This document shows positions 58,567 to 64,000 of a stretch of DNA of 64,000 bases, piece by piece (within the stretch, counting starts at the first letter, position 1; every line of letters starts with the position of its first letter). The notes under the pieces were generated by a model that saw nothing but the letters and a program-made list of their open reading frames with translations, did no database searches and had not been told where the DNA came from. The position numbers and the translations under genes are program-made. The stretch comes from Torymus aiolomorphi (Eukaryota; Arthropoda; Insecta; Hymenoptera; Torymidae). The stretch is taken from NCBI GenBank assembly GCA_036365515.1, contig CM070873.1, forward strand, positions 180,496,104 to 180,560,103. The letters run 5' to 3'.

Positions 58567-59623
58567 TTACAATATATAATAATGCGGTATATTAACGTAT
58601 TTTATATTATTTGCAAATTTATCATTTTTATTCAAGTCAAACCGCGCTGTTAAAGTTGTTTTCCAATTATCAAGAGCATCTATTTCATAATTTTCTTCAA
58701 AAAAAATTTTTTGTTGATTTTCTGTATGAACTGCTAAACGGATAACAGTATGACTCCTTCCACATAAGGGAAATTTTTGTAACCGCCATGCTGCTTCCAT
58801 TGGGCTCAAGTACCGGCCATCAATACATTCAGTAATTTCATCATATATTCCATTTCTTTTGTCATAATTTTTTTTTAATGTACAAAAAGCTCTATCACTA
58901 CCTTTATGTATATAATCAAAAATATATTTGATGCTTTGAATTGAAGCACAACATTCAACATTAATATGACATTTATAATTTTCTAATAAAAATTTATTGT
59001 AAGGAACTACCATTGAATTATCTACTGGAATAATTTTTTTACTTCTTTTAAGTCGATGTGTGTAATTATCAGAAGAATTATTTGTTCGTTTATATTGAGG
59101 ATAACCATTTTTTTTTAAATGTTGTTGACGATTGAAAAGGTTTAGGAAAATTTTTTTTACAAACGTCTTTACATTTATCGTAACACGGAGAATTTTCACT
59201 ATGTGGTCCATGTAACATATGTTTTATAACTAATTTTTGTAACTTTTTATCATTATTAAAAGGTATCTCAGCAGAAATGTGTTTATTAATAGCTTCTAGT
59301 GTCATTAATTTATTTTTATGATCTAATGTTACTACAAGATGTGCATAGGGTAATCCTCTTTTCTGAAATTCAATAGTATACACATAAGCTAAAGCATTTC
59401 CAAAAATTTGATGGTTTTCTATATCATTAAGTAAACACTTAAATTTTGTATAAAATAATCTAACTGTAATATTTGGTATATCATTGGGCGTAGTTCCGAT
59501 AGGAAATGTCGTTAATACATTTTTTAATTCTTTCCACTTAGGATAACACGTCATAGTTATAAATAAATCAGGTCGACCAATATTTCTTACTATTGCCATT
59601 GCATCTTGATAATGTTGCTGCAT
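58567..59623 (-). pseudogene. Helitron Rep (HUH) domain, broken and with altered HUH motif
   Basis: Rolling-circle nuclease part. The first piece (59623-59090) has MQQHYQDAMAIVRNIGRPDL and TMTCYPKWKEL, then EFQKRGLPYAHLVV at about 59331-59370, where families normally have His-Ala-His; here the first His is Tyr. The block HGPHSENSPCYDKCKDVCKK follows. An overlapping frame (59211-58567) continues with the region that holds the nuclease tyrosines (FDYIHKGSDRA and downstream GRYLSPMEAAWRLQKFPLCG). A frameshift near 59110-59150 separates them. Protein is likely inactive on both counts. Confidence 0.85.
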
Positions 59624-59946
59624 ATATCTAGGACTACCTATATAAGTTGCTGGTAGTACAAAAATATCCTAGTCTTTCTTTTTTTCAAAATTTTCTGATA
59701 TATTTAATGCACTATTTGTAACACGGTCCCTCAAACCTTGATAACATTCAGTACGTAATTTTTTTTTTGTTTCTGTCTAAAATAATTCATTCTATTGTTT
59801 TCTATCATAATATAGGCATGTAAAAAGAATTGTTGGATTAGTCTCCCTCCAAATAAAAATGGATTGAAATTTTCTGAATTTGGTCTGTAAGCTAGATTAG
59901 CTATATTATAAGAATAGTGCTGTAATATTGTTAGAAGGTTTTCTTT
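59624..59946 (-). pseudogene. Degraded Helitron linker region
   Basis: Between the N-terminal domain and Rep; short fragments in changing frames are compatible with Helitron coding sequence, but stops interrupt every frame. Confidence 0.45.
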
Positions 59947-60702
59947 TTAATCATATGGTTTTTTAGTATAACCAATACTCCAGCCTAAATCTCCTGAAGG
60001 AAAAAATAATGGGAATACCATTGGGTCAACATGATGTGATAATTTACTTAAACATGTGTATTCTTTTTCATTAGAACTATTTTTCGGATAAACGTATAGA
60101 TCATAATTATGAGGGATTTCTGATTTGGAAATAATTATAGCTGCACATTCCGACGTTAATGGTTTAGTATAATTATGTTTTTGATTATTATTCTTACGAA
60201 CAAAATATAATTTATAATTTGAAAGTTTCTCTGTATTAGTTATTTCGTGTAAATTTTTATACTGTTTAGCATAAGGATTACTATTTAAAACTTCAGTCCA
60301 TAGTTTTAAATGTTCTTGAGTTAAATCTTTATGACTCTTTATTTTCATTTCAATTGCAGTATTGTCATCATATATATATAATTGACCACACGAAGGTTCT
60401 GCATTTTTTTTTGGTAATAAAGTATTTGGCGTTCTATGACAAACTTGTCTTTGAATTTTTAAATTATAAATAGCTTTTTCCTTTTCGTATTTTACGTTTG
60501 CACTAAAGGTAGCAAAGCAAAATAAGTTATTATAATATCTGATTAAAGTTCGAAAATTGTTATCATATAATAATAGATTCTTTAGTGTTTTATTATATAT
60601 ACTTAGCGGAGACAAAATTAATTTACCCTTACTACAACAAATTGATTTATTATTTTCTTCTTTCCAATGTACTGCCGAACAAAATTTACAAACATAACTC
60701 AT
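59947..60702 (-). pseudogene. Helitron N-terminal domain
   Basis: 251 residues from MSYVCKFCSAVHWKEENNKS. The Cys-X2-Cys and CCSKGK form the N-terminal zinc finger of animal Helitrons. FATFSANVKYEKEK, GQLYIYDDNTAIEMK and the terminal SKLSHHVDPMVFPLFFPSGD followed by LGWS are typical of the Helitron helicase-like N-terminal region. The piece itself is open, but it runs into a stop (59947) before Rep, so it is part of a dead gene. Confidence 0.85.
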
Positions 60703-60826
60703 ATTACCAAAATATGATTCATACTCTAAATTTTTATTTTTACTTCATTTCTGTTTATTTACTTTTAACGTAGAAAAGGATGATGACGCGAGATGTTCGA
60801 CGACGAGCTCGGCAACGTCTCTCCTA

Positions 60827-60828
<2 letters not shown>
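60703..60828. other. Helitron 5' flank
   Basis: Short spacer; the Helitron 5' end is expected here but a clear TC terminus was not assigned. Confidence 0.3.

Positions 60829-60882
<54 letters not shown>
60829..60882. repeat. (TA)n microsatellite
   Basis: About 26 TA units followed by a GA-rich stretch to about 60930. Confidence 0.95.
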
Positions 60883-60883
<1 letters not shown>

Positions 60884-61344
60884 AGAAAGAGTGAGAAGAT
60901 AGAGATAGAGAGAGGGGGTGAGAAAGAACTAACGAAGGCACTCAATTCGTCTCTCGCCGTTTTCTCATGCTCTGTTTGCAGTTGCTGCACTTTTCTTTGG
61001 GAAGAAAAAATACGGACAGCGTTCGACTTGTAATGGAACTGTCAAATAAATGCGCATACGCCGCGCTGCGCTCACGTGAGTTTGTCGTTATCCTTGATTT
61101 TAATAATTAAGAAGTTTCCTTTCAAAAAGTTGCTCTGTAATTAATTGGTCTCGTTAATTGCGGAGAAAAGGCGCGCATTATAATAAATGCGCGAACGCGC
61201 TTCTTGCGCTGATGGCAGGAGGGTGGCATAGTTTGTTTTCAGAAAGCAGCCTGTTATTTGTGTATCGAGGTGAAGCACTGACAACGGAGCGATGCAAAAG
61301 TTGTCGACAGAAGTGTCTTCTGCATCACAGATAGTTGTCATTAG
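60883..61344. other. Spacer, no gene
   Basis: GA-rich then mixed sequence. No supported feature. Confidence 0.4.
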
Positions 61345-61575
61345 AGGGACAATGCGGAGGGACGCGCAGGGATGCGGAGGGACGCGGAGGGATGCGGAGA
61401 GACAAGACCCTTTTTGCGCAGGGACGCGGAGGGACGCGGAGGGATGCGGAGGGACGCGGAGGGACATGCGGAGGGACAATGCAGACCCCAAATAACGCAA
61501 AAAAACAGTGAACTTTACGTTATTTTGTGGAGGGCACTTTGCGGAGGAACGCGGAGGGACGCGGAGGGTGAACGA
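61345..61575. repeat. G-rich minisatellite, 10-11 bp unit
   Basis: Units of GGACGCGGAG or GGATGCGGAG repeat about 13 times between 61350 and 61475, and again three times at 61540-61570, separated by unrelated sequence. On the plus strand G and A greatly exceed C and T. Confidence 0.9.
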
Positions 61576-61610
61576 CTCAATTCAGCTTACAACTATATAG
61601 TATAGTAAGA

Positions 61611-61635
61611 TATATATATATATATATATATATAT
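61611..61635. repeat. (TA)n microsatellite, short
   Basis: About 12 TA units. Confidence 0.9.
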
Positions 61636-63250
61636 GGGATATTTCAGGTGAAGTCAGCAGCTCAAAACTTTAAAATCGCTGAAAATTAGTTTACTTCTAG
61701 TTTTTCATAAAGAAATAATGTTCCCAGAGTTTGAGACCAAAATTTTCAAAAATAAGCCAGTTATGGAACATTGAAAATTCAAATTTTTTCCATTTTTTGG
61801 TTATAATTCAACTTTAATCATTTTTTTACTCAAAAATTTGAAATTTTTTGTATAGGACATTGATTGGGAAAAAGTTTGCATTTTATCTCTAGAATATGCC
61901 AGTATTTTTTTAGAACCCTTTTCGAAAGCCCCTGATTGGTTGCTTTTTGATATACCTTCATCAAAGAATATTGAGACTGCGGCCAAATTTTTTTCATTCG
62001 ACAAATTTTTTTTGGATTCTTCTTCAAAAACCCTTCAAAATGCTGTTTTCGTCAATATTGTCCGAGCATAGGGAAAAGAGTTACAATTTTTTGAAACAAA
62101 TATATATATGGGTAATTATTTCTAACTTTTTAAAAACGCGGTTCGGCGGGGTCCTCCAATTTTTCCGCCGATTTCTTTTATGAAAGTACATACCAAAATA
62201 TGGCCTTCCACCAATTTTCAGCTCGTTATGTGCCCTACAGCACTCGTTAGAATTTTTCAAATGCTAAAAAATAGCCAAAAACGGCTATTTTCAAAAAATT
62301 CTACCGGGCTTCAATTTTGACCAATTTCAATTTTCAAAAAAGATTTTGTTTTGTTTTTGGGTCAACTTTAAAAACAAAATACTTGATTTGACCTGATCTT
62401 CATAGACCTTCTCTACAGGGCTAAATATGAACGTAAAATTCAGTGTTTTTTTAGGTTGTGTTCGAATGCCCACCATTTCATGAATTACAAACGGATTTTA
62501 AATTTTCAGGTCGCATTCTCTTTGTTATATCAAAAGCTATAATTTCTTTTTTTGAAAGTTTAAATTGGTAAATTTTTACAAAAGTAACAGCCGTTTAATG
62601 GTATCCGTTTTTGTAGAAACTCGCCAAGTTGGCACCACTGTCAACAATTTCTACATGCACCAAACTTAATATAAAAAATTGGAAAAATTAGTTTAAACAT
62701 AGCAGAAAAACACCACAAAGTTTCGTCCTGCCCCCAAGCTTTGTTTAATTACTATACTTGAGTTCATGAGCTTCCTTTTGGCATAAAAAGTTTATGAAAT
62801 ACGTTACTTTGGAGCCTATCTATATTCTGTGCGTTAGGATCTATGAGCGTAAAAAGATAATGAGCTATCAAAAGTGTAGAATAATAGCCTGCTTAATTGA
62901 ATGCATTGCATATAAAAAATTATTGAATGTCACAAAATTTTATTTGCAATATTTAGTAGCTTCAAAAAGCTTAAATTAACATAAATCTGTCTTACAATTC
63001 GGTGGCGTTCCGATCATGCTGAGGAGCGCTCATATTAGAGCCATTCTTTTATTCTTTATCAATGCACGCTTGTCCGATATCTGCTACATTTATAGTTAAT
63101 GGTATGAAGACTACATGTTCTATTTATACCACAAATTATAAATTAAGTGAATATTGGATAACAAGGTCATAATAAAAATCCTAAAAATCTCACAAAATCA
63201 ATCTGCGAATATTGTGGATAAATAGCACGATATTAATAGCGCACAGACCC
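61636..63250. other. AT-rich stretch without recognised gene
   Basis: Non-coding by inspection; short open frames are low complexity. No inverted or tandem repeat seen. Confidence 0.45.
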
Positions 63251-63280
63251 TATATAGATTCTTGTGTTTTGTGTTCAGTT
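63251..63280 (+). promoter_or_regulatory. TATA plus initiator promoter
   Basis: TATATAG at 63251 and TCAGTT at 63275-63280, with the initiator A 26 bases after the TATA start. The first ATG (63371) lies about 94 bases downstream. Confidence 0.5.
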
Positions 63281-63357
63281 CTGTGCATATTTCTATTCTA
63301 TGTTTTCCTTATTCCGCTGTCTTATAGAATCCTTAATATAACGGCCTTAATCCTTAA

Positions 63358-64000
63358 TATAACATTCAAGATGGCTCCGTCGGACGGAACGGAGCCTCCC
63401 GCGGAAGCTCTAATAATACTTATAAGTGCTGTAGTAAAACTAAAGCAAAAACTCTAATTTGTATAATATGTGAGACGCCGTATTATGTGGGACATTTTAA
63501 ACCTATAAATGGAGCTAAAAGAATTAGTGATGCATTCATAATTTGTGATCAGCACACAAAATTGGATCTAACCTCTAAATTTGACCATGTGCTCGTGGTA
63601 GCAGAGGTTAGAACTATGATTGCACAAATAAAACTGGAAGCAAAAAACTTGGTAAGACAAGACTTATTAGAAGAAATACACGAAGAGACCCAGAAAGCAC
63701 TCAACGAAACTATTGCCGATGAAAACGATGGCATGGAACAAAATTTATTAATAGAAACAACCTTGCTAAAACAACTAAACGCTGAATTGATCGACAAAAA
63801 TACCATTCTCAAGCAGCTTAACGAAGAATTAACAGACAAAAACAACCTGTTGATACAAAAACTAAATTACAAAGGTAATAATTTATCCAACTTATCACCG
63901 GTAAAGGGGACGTCCAATTTATCACCGTCAAAGCTAAGGTTAATGAACGAGAACATCGTAGCTAAGCAGACTGGACAAACGACACCAACACACCACAATG
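63358..64000 (+). CDS. LINE ORF1-like protein, partial (runs off window)
   Basis: Open frame from 63358 to the window end. It begins with a Cys-rich patch (KCCSKTKAKTLICIICETP with a later Gly-His and CDQH), a zinc-finger pattern used at the start of ORF1 in several insect LINEs. A long heptad-like Leu/Lys/Glu segment follows (LLKQLNAELIDKNTILKQL), which should form a coiled coil for trimerisation, and then a Ser/Pro-rich spacer. The likely start ATG at 63371 (MAPSDGTEPPAEA) is in a different frame from this coding stretch, so either a frameshift lies near 63405-63420 or translation begins elsewhere. The family assignment is by architecture and not by specific similarity. Confidence 0.5.

Larger units (their letters stand above)
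53901..60702 (-). mobile_element. Helitron, decayed and interrupted
   Basis: Minus-strand Rep/helicase coding blocks run in order from 60702 (N-terminal domain) through Rep (59623-58567) to the Pif1-type helicase (57244-55452). A last short piece lies at 53901-53970, beyond the palindromic insertion. Two insertions (53972-55448 and about 57236-58566) interrupt it. The 5'-TC and CTRR-3' termini with hairpin were not identified. Confidence 0.85.

Overview
The window looks like an AT-rich eukaryotic, most likely insect, chromosome segment made almost wholly of transposable elements nested in one another. The reasons are short GT-AG introns, TATA boxes followed about 30 bases later by TCAGT-type initiators, long microsatellites, and the mix of element classes (Ty3/gypsy LTR, Polinton/Maverick, Penelope-like, Mutator-like, Academ-like, Helitron, LINE). 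No ordinary host gene was recognised with confidence. The order of insect cannot be fixed from the sequence alone.

Layout. (1) 1-17689: a large Ty3/gypsy-type retroelement whose 5' LTR is cut by the window start. It has a decayed gag (6314-8613), a decayed pol (about 9025-12040), a 35-bp minisatellite, a polypurine tract and a 2.2-kb 3' LTR that carries a 512-bp foldback element. (2) 18118-45989: a 27.9-kb Polinton/Maverick bounded by inverted repeats of about 305 bp. Its recognisable core (18770-29645) encodes the double jelly-roll capsid protein, penton/minor capsid protein, adenain-like protease, phospholipase-A2-like virion protein, packaging ATPase, several unassigned proteins, a chromodomain integrase and a protein-primed-type family B DNA polymerase. 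The right part (30-38 kb) holds a small spliced gene with duplicated exons, a decayed Mutator-like transposase between arrays of a 106-bp repeat, a 61-bp-stem hairpin and two further small genes. A triple Penelope-like insertion (38645-45205) lies just inside the right end. (3) 46400-53784: an Academ-like DNA transposon with long TIRs and a TAA target duplication, inserted in a 216-bp satellite. (4) About 53900-60702: a decayed minus-strand Helitron, broken by a 1.5-kb palindromic element and by a 1.3-kb GC-rich insert that contains a plausible four-exon gene. (5) 60.8-64 kb: microsatellites, a G-rich minisatellite, a non-coding stretch, and the 5' part of a LINE ORF1-like gene with a TATA/initiator promoter.

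How the parts work together. The Polinton genes form a virus-like set: capsid shell, maturation protease, packaging motor, polymerase and integrase. They lie in divergent blocks. The phospholipase-like gene and the polymerase gene share an identical 12-base TATA-containing core, suggesting a common expression programme. Many Polinton reading-frame breaks are single-base shifts, several of them in homopolymer runs, so some may be assembly errors; in-frame stops in the capsid and polymerase genes argue that part of the decay is real. The Penelope-like full-length copy is open across 818 codons and near-identical to its neighbours, so it is the youngest insertion seen here.
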